From Nevskia sp. (GTDB taxonomy: Bacteria; Pseudomonadota; Gammaproteobacteria; Nevskiales; Nevskiaceae), in assembly GCF_021732705.1 (NCBI RefSeq), contig NZ_JAKFUM010000010.1, positions 124,001 to 188,000 of the forward strand: a stretch of 64,000 bases of DNA, in the 5' to 3' direction. The notes beneath the pieces are model-generated. The model was not told the origin of the DNA, searched no databases, and saw only the letters and a program-made list of their open reading frames with translations. Made by a program: the position numbers and the translations under genes. Shown piece by piece: positions 52,713 to 60,893 of the stretch (position 1 is its first letter; each line of letters opens with the position of its first letter).

Positions 52713-52972
52713 GGCATCGCCGTAAGCTAAAAACACCACGGCAATCCGGTTCCGGATCAACACCCGGAACCGCGTCGACCCGGCACAGTGCCGCCGGGTT
52801 GCAGGCAGGCGGCGCCATGGTCCGCGCTTCCGGCAGCCTCCCACGCAGCATCCCAGAACAGAAACGCGATGCCGGCGTCCACGCCATTGCGCCTGGACTG
52901 GCTGCGGCCATGCGCGCCGCGAACCGCGTGTCCAGCGGCAGGGATCGTCGCCACAATCAACAGGGAGTCGTC
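52713..52972. other. Gap after mlaA with two hairpins
   Basis: CGGTTCCGG (52747-52755) pairs with CCGGAACCG (52764-52772), and ACCCGGC with GCCGGGT just after, around 52778-52799. Neither has a T-run. They may end the mla transcript. The rest leads to the next gene's Shine-Dalgarno site (CAGGGAG). No coding capacity is supported. Confidence 0.45.
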
Positions 52973-54565
52973 ATGAACTCGGAACCGGCAAGCGCGCTGC
53001 AGAACATCGCCCGCTGCATCCTGACCAGCGCCAGCCTTGCGCTGGCCTGCAGTGCGGCTCAGGCCAGCGATCCGCTCGCCGGCCAGTTGATCCATGCCTT
53101 CAATCGCGCCGATCTCGGCACCGATCCGTCCGGCGGCGTGCTGCGCGACAGCGATGGCGCGTACTACGGCGTCACCGAACTCGGCGGCAGCAGCAACCCG
53201 CTCTTCGCCGGCACCGGTACCGCGTACCGCATCTCGGCGGCCGGCGCGTTTTCGCTGCTGCACGTCTTCGCGCCGGGCGCGGGCGGCATCTTCCCGTCGT
53301 CCAGCCTGATCCGCGGGCCGGATGGCGCGTTCTACGGCGTCACCAGCGGCAGCAATCGCGATGACGACCGCGGCACCGTCTATCGCATCACGGTGAGCGG
53401 CCAGACCTCGGTCCTGCAACAGTTTTCCGGCTCCGGCACCGACGGCCGCTTCCCGTCGGAAGCGCTCGTGCTCGGCAGCGACGGCAACTTCTACGGCACC
53501 ACGCGCTTCGGCGGCGCCGACGATGCCGGCACCGTGTTCCGGCTGACGCCGGCCGGCGGGTTCACCGTGCTGCACGCGTTCGCGGCCGGCAGCGGCATTC
53601 CCACCAGCGCGCTGGTGCAGGGTCCGAATGGCAGCTACTACGGCACCACCTTGCTCTTTGGCGGCCAGGCCGGCGGCTCGGTCTTCCGGATCACGCCGGG
53701 CGGCAGCCTGAGCACCGTGCATGCGTTCGATCTGCTGACCGGCATCAGCCCGGAATCCGGCCTGACGCTCGGCCGCGATGGCCATTTCTACGGCACCACC
53801 AGCAGCGGCGGTCCGCGCGGTGGCGGGGTCGTCTATCAACTGAGCACGGCCGGCGGCTTCCAGATGCTGCACGCGTTCATCGACGACAACCTGCCGAACG
53901 TGCAGGACCCGAACGGCACCGCACCGCGCGCGCGCCTGCTCGAAGGCGCGGACAACGCCCTGTACGGCACCACGGTCATCGGCGGCCGCAACCAGCGCGG
54001 CGTCGTCTACAAGGTGACGCGCAGCGGCGAGTTCACTGTGCTGCACCATTTCGACAGCCCCATCGGCGCCAATGCCAGCACCGAGCTGACCGCTGCACCG
54101 GACGGCACGTACTACGGCACGACGCTGCGTGGCGGCATGTGGAACCGCGGCTCGGTCTATCGCCTGCTGACGAAGTACGGCTTCGATCTCGACAGCACCG
54201 CGCCGCCGGCGCCGGCGCCGTCACCCGGCGTGCCGACGATCGGCGCGTTCGTCGATGTCGAAGTGACGCTGACGGAACCGTCGTCGGCCATCGTCTCGGT
54301 GCCGTACACCGCCACGACCAGCCGTCGCAGCCTGATTCCGCAGTTCAGCACCACGCCGCTCGATCGCGTGGTGTTCCAGTCGGGCCAGACCCATCAGACG
54401 ATCCGCGTGCAGACGCGCCTGCCAGCCAATGTCCCGCAATGCGACCGCGACGTCGTGCTGACGCTCGGCACTGCCGCGAACGCCGCGCCGGGCGACGTGA
54501 TCACGCGCACCGTGGCACTGCGCAGCGAGCGGCCGCTGCCGCCGAACCTGTGCGCCCTGCTGTAA
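52973..54565 (+). CDS. Exported DGxxYGTT-repeat protein with Calx-beta-like C-terminus
   Basis: A 530-residue exported protein, a shorter relative of the 1320-residue protein at 26.2 kb. The signal peptide ends near LALACSAAQASD. About seven DGNFYGTT-type repeats follow (DGAYYGVTEL, DGNFYGTTRF, NGSYYGTTLL, DGHFYGTTSS, DNALYGTTVI, DGTYYGTTLR), forming a likely propeller to residue ~405. The last ~110 residues are beta-rich (VDVEVTLTEPSSAIVSVPYT) and resemble a Calx-beta or Ig-like domain. There is no GlyGly-CTERM tail, so it is probably released. ATG 52973 has CAGGGAG upstream. Confidence 0.82.
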   Translation: MNSEPASALQNIARCILTSASLALACSAAQASDPLAGQLIHAFNRADLGTDPSGGVLRDSDGAYYGVTELGGSSNPLFAGTGTAYRISAAGAFSLLHVFAPGAGGIFPSSSLIRGPDGAFYGVTSGSNRDDDRGTVYRITVSGQTSVLQQFSGSGTDGRFPSEALVLGSDGNFYGTTRFGGADDAGTVFRLTPAGGFTVLHAFAAGSGIPTSALVQGPNGSYYGTTLLFGGQAGGSVFRITPGGSLSTVHAFDLLTGISPESGLTLGRDGHFYGTTSSGGPRGGGVVYQLSTAGGFQMLHAFIDDNLPNVQDPNGTAPRARLLEGADNALYGTTVIGGRNQRGVVYKVTRSGEFTVLHHFDSPIGANASTELTAAPDGTYYGTTLRGGMWNRGSVYRLLTKYGFDLDSTAPPAPAPSPGVPTIGAFVDVEVTLTEPSSAIVSVPYTATTSRRSLIPQFSTTPLDRVVFQSGQTHQTIRVQTRLPANVPQCDRDVVLTLGTAANAAPGDVITRTVALRSERPLPPNLCALL

Positions 54566-54581
54566 CGCCGAGGGCGGCTGC

Positions 54582-54601
54582 CCCGGCATCGCGATGCCGG
54601 G
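54582..54601. terminator. Hairpin between convergent genes
   Basis: CCCGGCAT, CGCG, ATGCCGGG form a perfect 8-bp stem 17 bases after the repeat-protein stop and before the convergent MpaB/Lcp-like gene. No T-run is seen. Confidence 0.45.
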
Positions 54602-54649
54602 ATCGAGGTCGCGCCGACGGTCGCGGACAGCACGCGCGGGCGCTGCCGC

Positions 54650-55807
54650 TCACGGTGTCCAGTTCACACCCCAAGTCTGGCGCAACTCGGTCGGGATCGA
54701 GAACGGCGCCCGCTGCCCCCCGCGGCTGGCGAACAGCAGGCCTTCGATCAGGCGGCGGCTGAACATCGCGCCGAGGTGCTGCAGCACGAACGAGGCATCC
54801 TCCGCCTCGTCGAGCAATGGATTGATCAGCTTCAGCGGCCGCAGCACGGCGGTGCCGAGCAGCGTGCGCTTCACGCCGAGCAGATCGGCGTACTCGGCGC
54901 CGATGTAGAACCGGACCAGGATTTCCGGCACGCGGTCGAACAGCGTGCCGGGGATGTGGTGCTGCATCATCTCGATCAGCGCGCGGGTCATCAGCCTGCC
55001 TTCCGGACAGGCCGCGTACTGTCGCTGCTGGATCGCCCGCGCCATCGCTTCGGCATCGGCGTAGTTCGTCGGCATCATCGTGGCGTCGACACCGAGAATG
55101 TGGCCGATCACCTTCCAGCAATGCAGATAGGCCTCGGCATCGGCATCGGAAACGTCGTGTCCCATGCGGCGCAGGCCATCGATGATCGCCCACGAGAACG
55201 ACAGCATCGTCGCCCCGAGGTCTTCCTGATTGATCGGCGTGCCGAACGTCGGGTCCCACGGGCCGTGCACGGCGATCTGGTGCCGCACGCCGGCATGCAT
55301 CAGGCGCACCTTCTGGCAACTGCGGATGCCGGCGCCGTTCCTGCCGAGCCCGCCGGGCTGCATCACGTCGACGATCATCTGCGCGGTCTCGATGATCCGC
55401 CGCGTCGGATTCGTGTACAGCCGGCTGGTCAGCGCCAGCACCTGCACGCCCTTCCGCGCCGCGTAGCAGAACGGCAGCGAATGGCAGAACAGGTTGACGA
55501 TCATCTGCGGGCCATGTCGCCAGAACAGCTGCTCGCCGCGCTTGATCTTGCGGCGATCGGCCCAGGCCGGCAGCACCGCGCTCTGATCGAGAAACTGCCG
55601 GACCGACGCCGGCAGTCCGTCCGGCGGAATGCCGTCGTTCTCGACCAGCCGCTTCATCAGCTGATTGACCGCCTTGATGCTGCCGCTTGCCGCGAGATCG
55701 GCGATCACGGCGTCCGCCTCCGGATCACCGATCAGCCGCTGCGGCTCGAGGGTGGCATCGTCCCAGACATTCGTGACCACCGGCTTCTTCTTCGTCGCCA
55801 CCGCCAT
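54650..55807 (-). CDS. MpaB / Lcp-like oxygenase family protein (DUF2236)
   Basis: A 385-residue helical protein of the DUF2236/MpaB family, which includes the haem-containing latex-clearing protein Lcp that oxidatively cleaves polyisoprene. The helix CQKVRLMHAGVRHQIAVHGP carries the conserved Lys/Arg/His cluster of the putative haem pocket. TPINQEDLGATMLSFSWAII is a second conserved helix. Unlike secreted Lcp, no signal peptide is visible, so it is cytoplasmic. The substrate is unknown; Lcp activity itself should not be assumed. It starts at ATG 55807 and stands alone. Confidence 0.82.
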   Translation of the reverse strand: MAVATKKKPVVTNVWDDATLEPQRLIGDPEADAVIADLAASGSIKAVNQLMKRLVENDGIPPDGLPASVRQFLDQSAVLPAWADRRKIKRGEQLFWRHGPQMIVNLFCHSLPFCYAARKGVQVLALTSRLYTNPTRRIIETAQMIVDVMQPGGLGRNGAGIRSCQKVRLMHAGVRHQIAVHGPWDPTFGTPINQEDLGATMLSFSWAIIDGLRRMGHDVSDADAEAYLHCWKVIGHILGVDATMMPTNYADAEAMARAIQQRQYAACPEGRLMTRALIEMMQHHIPGTLFDRVPEILVRFYIGAEYADLLGVKRTLLGTAVLRPLKLINPLLDEAEDASFVLQHLGAMFSRRLIEGLLFASRGGQRAPFSIPTELRQTWGVNWTP

Positions 55808-56042
55808 CCCTCCATCATCGTCATGGGCATGAATGCGATGGAAAAATTCTGATGACGCGCGCCGCGCGCGGCAAGGGCGGCAGCGGATGGGATTGATGCT
55901 GGTCAGCCGCGCCGTTCCAGTGTGATCGCGTGCCCAGGACGTGTTTCCGTCGTGCTGGGCGAGGAATCAGCGCCTTGCTAATGTCGTGAAAGCGAGCACC
56001 GATGCCTGGAATCAGCCCACCGTCAGACAGGATGTCGACCCG

Positions 56043-57053
56043 ATGAAACTCAACGCAACGTTCGCACTGCTCACCGGCGGCCTCGCCGTGATCGCCATCG
56101 TTGGCGGCAACGGGCCGCGCAGCGCCGGAACAACGACGACCGTGCAGGACCTTGCTGCGGCAACGTCCGACAGCCGCACGACGACGAAGCTCGCTGCGCC
56201 GGGCGGGCCAGCTTCGACCGGTCCCACGGCGGCAGCCGAGACCTCGAGCCCGCAGGTCGACATGAATGCGCTGGTGTTCGAGATTCACGGCGCCGAAAGC
56301 CCGGTGTCGTTGCTGATGACCTATCTGCCCGCGGCCCGCAGCGGCGATGCGGTTGCGCAGTATCGGGTAGCGACGATTCTGCAGATGTGTATCTCCAGCA
56401 ACGACAGCCGGGCAGAAACCGAAAAGCAGCTGCGCGCCCACCTCGACGCGTCGACTGACCCGGATCAGCGTGCCGCCTATCAGAAGGACATCGACCGCTG
56501 CTCGCCGATCTGGCGGTCACCGCCCAGCGAAACGGGCGCGCGCGCCGACTGGCTGCGGAAGTCAGCCGAAGCCGGCTTTGCGCCGGCCCTGCTGGAAGCG
56601 GCGTCCGACACGGCCATCGAGCAGACGCTCGAACAGCGCAACGCAAAAGTCCGGCAGGCTCTCGAATCCCGCAGTGCGCATGTCGCAGCGGTTGCGGCCA
56701 CGTCGCTGTACTACGACGAAGTCTCTCCCGACGGCAATTTCTTCGATCGTCTGCCGTATGCGAATGGTGCCGTCATGCGCGGCCTGCTTGCGGGCTGCGC
56801 GCTGGGCGACGACTGCTCGATGGCCTCAGTCACGGTGAAGGCCTACTGCCAGCGAACCGCCTGCCCGCCGGCGAAAGACCTGATCGACCTGTTCAGCCGG
56901 GAACTGAGCCCTGCCGAATACGACGAAGCGCGAAGGTTTACCGATGTCGTGCTGGCGGACTTTCAAGCGGGCCGCATCAAGGCCGCAGTACAACCACCTG
57001 GGGACCTCTATAGGTCGTATCACGTCGAATTCGGACGGGATGCACGCCCGTAA
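56043..57053 (+). CDS. Exported or anchored protein of unknown function
   Basis: A 336-residue protein with an N-terminal hydrophobic segment (FALLTGGLAVIAIVGGNG) that may be a signal or anchor, then a Thr/Ala/Ser-rich linker and a helical domain. Cysteines are paired along the sequence (QMCISS, DRCSPI, GCALGDDCS, YCQRTACPP), which suggests periplasmic disulfides. ADWLRKSAEAGFAPALLEAA resembles one Sel1-type repeat. No family recognised with certainty. Start ATG 56043 is chosen over 55941 because it opens directly on the hydrophobic segment. Confidence 0.65.
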   Translation: MKLNATFALLTGGLAVIAIVGGNGPRSAGTTTTVQDLAAATSDSRTTTKLAAPGGPASTGPTAAAETSSPQVDMNALVFEIHGAESPVSLLMTYLPAARSGDAVAQYRVATILQMCISSNDSRAETEKQLRAHLDASTDPDQRAAYQKDIDRCSPIWRSPPSETGARADWLRKSAEAGFAPALLEAASDTAIEQTLEQRNAKVRQALESRSAHVAAVAATSLYYDEVSPDGNFFDRLPYANGAVMRGLLAGCALGDDCSMASVTVKAYCQRTACPPAKDLIDLFSRELSPAEYDEARRFTDVVLADFQAGRIKAAVQPPGDLYRSYHVEFGRDARP

Positions 57054-57164
57054 CAGCGTCCGCGGAATGCTCGAAAGGCGCAGCGAATTGCGGTCATTTC
57101 AGTACCGCTTGAATCCCGAACGGCGTGATGCGTCCATGGCCTTGCCGCCCTGCGCGAGCGGACC

Positions 57165-57860
57165 CTAGCCCGACAATGGTCGGCACGAAGCAGCGAAGTC
57201 GACGTGGTAATGCTCGTCATGGCGAATCCACGGCTCGCCGTTCAGGAACGGGATGTTCGCCTGGATCCAAGCTCCCCGCGTGGTCGCGTACAGGCGTGGC
57301 AGGTAAGCCTTTTCGAAGATCACGCGCGAGATGCCGATGCCTTGCGCACTGGCTGCCGCATGCAGCGCATGAAGGTGTGCGGCGATGGCCTCGAAGTCGA
57401 TGCGCAGGTCCTCGAAACGCGCCGCGGCATCGAACTCGATGCCGTAGCCGAAGGTGTTCGTGACACTGGTCGGGAGCCGTACGGACCGACCCGACTTGTC
57501 CATGACCGGCACCATGAAGTCGACGGCCAGCCCGTTCTGATGGGTTCGGTGCGGCTTGATCCGTCCGCCGTGCGCCCACCCGGATTCGCCATAGACGTAC
57601 TGCTTGTCCGGCGCGGCCTTTTCAAGCGCGCGGTAGGCCGCCCCGATGGTTGCCGCCACCTTGGCATGCACGTACGTGCGGCCCAGCGATACACCGAGCG
57701 AACTGTACGGCGTGAAGTTCGGCCCGGCTGCCGGAATCGGTTCCCCGCCCTCCAGCCGACCATGACTCGGCGTGCCGTAGCAGACGCTTTCCGCACGCGC
57801 CGCACCACTGCAGATCAGCAACCCGGCGACGCACAGGCACCGCAACCTCGGCAACGTCAT
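57165..57860 (-). CDS. MepA-like penicillin-insensitive murein endopeptidase
   Basis: A 231-residue periplasmic zinc peptidase with a signal peptide (CLCVAGLLICSGAARAES). The zinc-site motifs are those of the LAS/M74 fold: HRTHQNGLAVDFMVPV (H-x6-D) and RHDEHYHVDF (H-x-H). MepA cuts D-Ala-mDAP cross-links. Two other Cys may pair. It lies 33 bp upstream of no partner gene; lldD follows on the same strand but is transcribed first, so the two may share a transcript. Confidence 0.8.
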   Translation of the reverse strand: MTLPRLRCLCVAGLLICSGAARAESVCYGTPSHGRLEGGEPIPAAGPNFTPYSSLGVSLGRTYVHAKVAATIGAAYRALEKAAPDKQYVYGESGWAHGGRIKPHRTHQNGLAVDFMVPVMDKSGRSVRLPTSVTNTFGYGIEFDAAARFEDLRIDFEAIAAHLHALHAAASAQGIGISRVIFEKAYLPRLYATTRGAWIQANIPFLNGEPWIRHDEHYHVDFAASCRPLSG

Positions 57861-57893
57861 CGATGATCCTCCGGATGCGTGATGGGCGGCGGC

Positions 57894-59045
57894 TCAGGCC
57901 AGTGCCTCGACCAGCGCGCTGCGGTCGATGTCGGCGATCCGGGTGACGCCGGTCAGCGCCATCGCCACCCGCATCTCGGCCTCGATCAGCCGCAGCAGAT
58001 GCTCGACGCCGGCCGCACCGCCGCCACCGAGCGCATAGACCCAGGCCCGGCCCAGCAGCACGCCTTTCGCGCCGAGCGCCAGCATCCGCACCACATCGAG
58101 CCCGGAGCGGATGCCGCTGTCGGCCAGCACGGTGAGCGCGTCGCCAACCGCGTCGGCAATCGGCGGCAGCGCCCGCGCCGTCGACGGCACGCCATCGAGC
58201 TGCCGGCCGCCGTGGTTCGACACCACGATGCCATCGGCCCCGCAGCGCAGCGCCTCGCGGGCGTCATCGGCATCGAGAATGCCCTTGACGATCAGCGGGC
58301 CGCTCCAGTCGGCGCGCAGCAGGTCCAGATCGCGCCAGGTCAGCGAGGGATCGAAGTTGTCGCGGATCCAGCCGAGGAAATCCTCCAGCCCGGTGTTCGG
58401 CCCCAGGACAGGCGCGACATTGCCGAGGATGTGCGGCCGCCCCATCAGCCCGACATCCCAGGCCCAGCGCGGCCGCAGGGCCGATTGCCCGAAACGGCGC
58501 AGCGCGCCGCGCCAGCCCGGCGCACCGCTCAAGCCCGAGCGCACGTCGCGATAGCGCGAGCCGGGCATCGGCAGATCGACCGTGAACATCAGCGCCGTGC
58601 AGCCGGCCTCGCGTGCCTGCGCCAGCAACTCGCGGGTGTAGCCGCGATCGCGGATCGCATAGAGCTGGAACCAGAACGGCGCGCCCGAATCGCGGCGCAC
58701 TTCGGCAATCGAGCACACCGACAGTGTCGACAAGCAAAACGGAATGCCACGCGCCGCCGCCACCTTCGCGCCGATCACCTCACCACGCCGTGCATACAGC
58801 CCGGTCAGCCCGACTGGCGCCAGCGCCACCGGCAAGCTCAGCTTCTGTCCGAACAAGGTGGTCGTCAGATCGAGCGACGACACATCACGCAGCACCCGCT
58901 GGCGCAGGCTGATCGCCGCCAGATCGGCGACGTTGCGGGCGAGGGTCGCTTCCGCATACGAGCCGCCGTCGATGTACTCGAACAGGAAATGCGGCAGGTG
59001 GCGACGCGCCAGTTCGCGGTAATCGAGGGCGGAAGCGGCTTTCAT
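57894..59045 (-). CDS. lldD: FMN-dependent alpha-hydroxy-acid dehydrogenase (L-lactate type)
   Basis: A 383-residue TIM-barrel flavoenzyme oxidising L-lactate or a related 2-hydroxy acid and passing electrons to quinone. The signature [11 protein letters not shown] holds the catalytic His and substrate Arg. The FMN Lys is in [25 protein letters not shown] and [13 protein letters not shown] are also typical. E. coli LldD is 396 residues. The start at 59045 is chosen; earlier codons in the track's ORF lack the domain. Lactate is the likeliest substrate, but mandelate or glycolate relatives are hard to exclude. Confidence 0.88.
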   Translation of the reverse strand: MKAASALDYRELARRHLPHFLFEYIDGGSYAEATLARNVADLAAISLRQRVLRDVSSLDLTTTLFGQKLSLPVALAPVGLTGLYARRGEVIGAKVAAARGIPFCLSTLSVCSIAEVRRDSGAPFWFQLYAIRDRGYTRELLAQAREAGCTALMFTVDLPMPGSRYRDVRSGLSGAPGWRGALRRFGQSALRPRWAWDVGLMGRPHILGNVAPVLGPNTGLEDFLGWIRDNFDPSLTWRDLDLLRADWSGPLIVKGILDADDAREALRCGADGIVVSNHGGRQLDGVPSTARALPPIADAVGDALTVLADSGIRSGLDVVRMLALGAKGVLLGRAWVYALGGGGAAGVEHLLRLIEAEMRVAMALTGVTRIADIDRSALVEALA

Positions 59046-59589
59046 TGGCGGGGCGTTCGAAAGGATGCCCGTGCAGCTTGCCGCAGCGGGAGCGGGAGCG
59101 GGACATGCGCACTCAACGCCACTGCTTCGGTCTCCCCGACTCACTGCTACCGGTCGATCAGCGGGCCGACCGGAGCCACGGCCATCAACAGAATGTAGCG
59201 TGCGCTTCCGCCGTACGCGGGCGGACTGAGCGGCGCCTGGCCCACTGCACTCCGTACGGCAACTTGTAGGGCGGGAAAGCGAAGCGCGTCCCGCCGGGTT
59301 CGGCATCACCAAACACGATCAGCGGTGTCGTATAACGGTGTGGCAACGGTTGCTGCGGCAGTGCTCATTGCCCAGAAGGCGGGATGCGCCTTCGGCTTTC
59401 CCGCCCTACGCGGGCTGGATAGGCTGGTCGGCCCGCATGCGGGGAATCGACAGGGCGCGACCGTTGGGAAAAACATCGAGCCGCAAACCTCGGCGATGCG
59501 GGGAACAGACGCTGGCGCAGCATCGGTGCTCATACTGGCCCGCGCCCGTTCGTCAATCGGGCTGCCACCATCCGCCAGAGGGACTGCCA
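59046..59589. other. 544-bp non-coding region with an inverted-repeat element
   Basis: No gene is supported. It holds the lldD promoter region near 59046, the palindromic element described separately at 59266-59409, and the upstream region of the small gene at 59590. The track's ORFs here run across the repeat and show no domain. Confidence 0.55.
59266..59409. repeat. 144-bp element with terminal inverted repeats
   Basis: The left end GTAGGGCGGGAAAGCGAAGC is matched by the complementary right end (GCGCCTTCGGCTTTCCCGCC, then CTAC), with two single-base insertions. Each arm contains its own near-palindrome (GGCGGGA...TCCCGCC). It is of the GTAGGGCGGG/CCCGCCCTAC class of dispersed intergenic repeats, and a MITE-like origin is possible. 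No transposase is present. Confidence 0.75.
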
Positions 59590-59868
59590 ATGACCGCTAG
59601 CACCACCATCACCCTTCATCTGCGCGCCTACCGCGAGCGCGCCCTGATGCTGCAACCGGAGCGCCGCGAAGCTGAAGCGGCCTACGACGCGAACATCCAC
59701 GACTATCTGCGTTTTCTGGCGGACGAGGCGGCCAAGGTCGGCTACACGCTGACCACCGATCACGGCGACAGCATCGAGTACTCGATTCACGCCCCGTCAC
59801 ACGACGAGAAGCAAGCCGCGCACGACTGGCTGGCGACCTTGCCGGATATCTGGAACTGGATTCCTTGA
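59590..59868 (+). CDS. Small conserved-looking hypothetical protein
   Basis: A 92-residue soluble protein, acidic, without Cys, family not recognised. TTITLHLRAYRERALMLQPE and a Trp-rich C-terminus (WLATLPDIWNWIP) are its notable parts. GAGGGA lies ten bases before the ATG at 59590, which is chosen over the track's earlier start because that runs through the repeat element. It is an isolated gene. Confidence 0.6.
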   Translation: MTASTTITLHLRAYRERALMLQPERREAEAAYDANIHDYLRFLADEAAKVGYTLTTDHGDSIEYSIHAPSHDEKQAAHDWLATLPDIWNWIP

Positions 59869-60182
59869 GGGGTTGGGGCTGCCGTTATCAGCTTCCTTGG
59901 CCGCTGATTGCCATCAGCGCACGCCTACCCAGTGGGTGTTTGCGCGCCGGGCGCCGAACACACCGGAGTTAGTTGAGCCTGGCCCCTTTAACTCGCAAGC
60001 AGCGCGCTCGAATGCGAAGTGCAAAACCTGACTGAAGGTCAGGCACTGCATGACTGCAGAGAAGAAATGCGCAGCGTTTAATAGAGCCTAGCCCCTTTGA
60101 TTGGTACGCTGGGAATTTGTTGAGCCTAGCCCTTTTGGCTTCCAACCCGCGACATCAAAGCCGCTTGCTCACTTCGTCGGTG
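59869..60182. other. 314-bp gap with three short GAGCCTAGCCCCTTT repeats
   Basis: No gene is supported. GTTGAGCCTGGCCCCTTTAA (59972-59991), TAGAGCCTAGCCCCTTTGA (60083-60100) and GTTGAGCCTAGCCCTTTTGG (60119-60138) are diverged direct copies of one short motif. Base composition here is lower in GC than in the rest of the window. Confidence 0.6.
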
Positions 60183-60581
60183 CTACGGCACGTACACCAG
60201 GTCAATGGAAATCGAATAGCCGTCACCCTGCTCCACAACGTCAACTCGAAGCACCAAGTCGCTTCGGCCCTCCCGTCTGGTCCACAGATCGATGAGTGCG
60301 CTCCACTTCGGGCTGTACCAGATGCAAACAGAGGATTCCCAAGTCGCTTCGGGAAGATCGACAAGCTCTGCCCCGTAGGCACGAATGGATCTTCGAATGT
60401 GTTCCGCAGTTTGCGCCGTTGGGCGCACGACTCCGGGAATGCCTGCTTCGAGGCCATAGTCTCCGTCTTTCAACGCCGATACGATCTTGACCAGCGTGGC
60501 GCGCCAAGCCGTCGGAATGGGCCGCTCGCCTGTATCGTCCTTGACGGCCGGAACTTCGGCAGGATTGATCGATGCGAACAT
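60183..60581 (-). CDS. Hypothetical protein (DUF7668-like)
   Basis: A 132-residue cytoplasmic protein resembling a widespread family of about 120-130 residues that I recall as DUF7668; the exact family needs a profile search. The recognisable pattern is PIPTAWRATLVKIVSALKDG, ETAEHIRRSIRAYG-like helix, TWESSVCIWY and a C-terminal ISIDLVYVP. Function unknown. Its GC is visibly lower than neighbours and it is bounded on both sides by repeat-rich DNA, as expected of acquired genes. Confidence 0.65.
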   Translation of the reverse strand: MFASINPAEVPAVKDDTGERPIPTAWRATLVKIVSALKDGDYGLEAGIPGVVRPTAQTAEHIRRSIRAYGAELVDLPEATWESSVCIWYSPKWSALIDLWTRREGRSDLVLRVDVVEQGDGYSISIDLVYVP

Positions 60582-60673
60582 GCAGAACCCCTTGCTTGCG
60601 TCGCGTGTAGCTGATTCGGCCCAAGCGGACTAGGTCGTGAACGTAACCCGGAGCGCCAGACAATTCAGGTGAC

Positions 60674-60761
60674 GCAGGGTGGGCAAACCGTTTGCGCCCA
60701 TGCGGATCGTGCGAATCGAGCTTAGGCGAATCGGTGAGCAGATGACGCCTGCCTACCCTAC
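60674..60761. repeat. 88-bp element with GCAGGGTGGGCA ... TGCCTACCCTAC ends
   Basis: The left end GCAGGGTGGGCAAACCG and the right end TGCCTACCCTAC are imperfect inverted copies. This is the familiar TAGGGTGGGCA...TGCCCACCCTA class of intergenic repeat in GC-rich Proteobacteria. It is related in style to the GTAGGGCGGG element at 59266. Confidence 0.6.
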
Positions 60762-60832
60762 TTCACTTGAACTTTAACCATAGGATTCCGGATTTCACTG
60801 CGCACTATCCGGGCTACGTTTGCTGGAGCGCA

Positions 60833-60863
60833 CAAACCAAGAGCGTGCGCGGGGCGCACGCTC
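60833..60863 (-). terminator. Terminator after the secreted repeat protein gene
   Basis: GAGCGTGCGC, GGG, GCGCACGCTC is a perfect 10-bp stem 31 bases past the stop. On the minus strand it is followed by a T-rich TTGGTTTG. Confidence 0.65.
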
Positions 60864-60893
60864 CGGCAATTCGAAGGGCCGCCGCCCTTGCGA

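Larger units (their letters stand above)
60582..60893. other. 312-bp gap with a repeat element and a terminator
   Basis: No gene is supported. It contains an inverted-repeat element (60674-60761) and the terminator of the following minus-strand gene (60833-60863). The part next to 60581 must hold the promoter of the DUF7668-like gene; none was recognised. Confidence 0.5.

Noticed and set aside
54650-55807. Rubber degradation gene lcp
   Set aside because: Only the broader MpaB/DUF2236 family is supported; no signal peptide and no latex-degradation neighbours.
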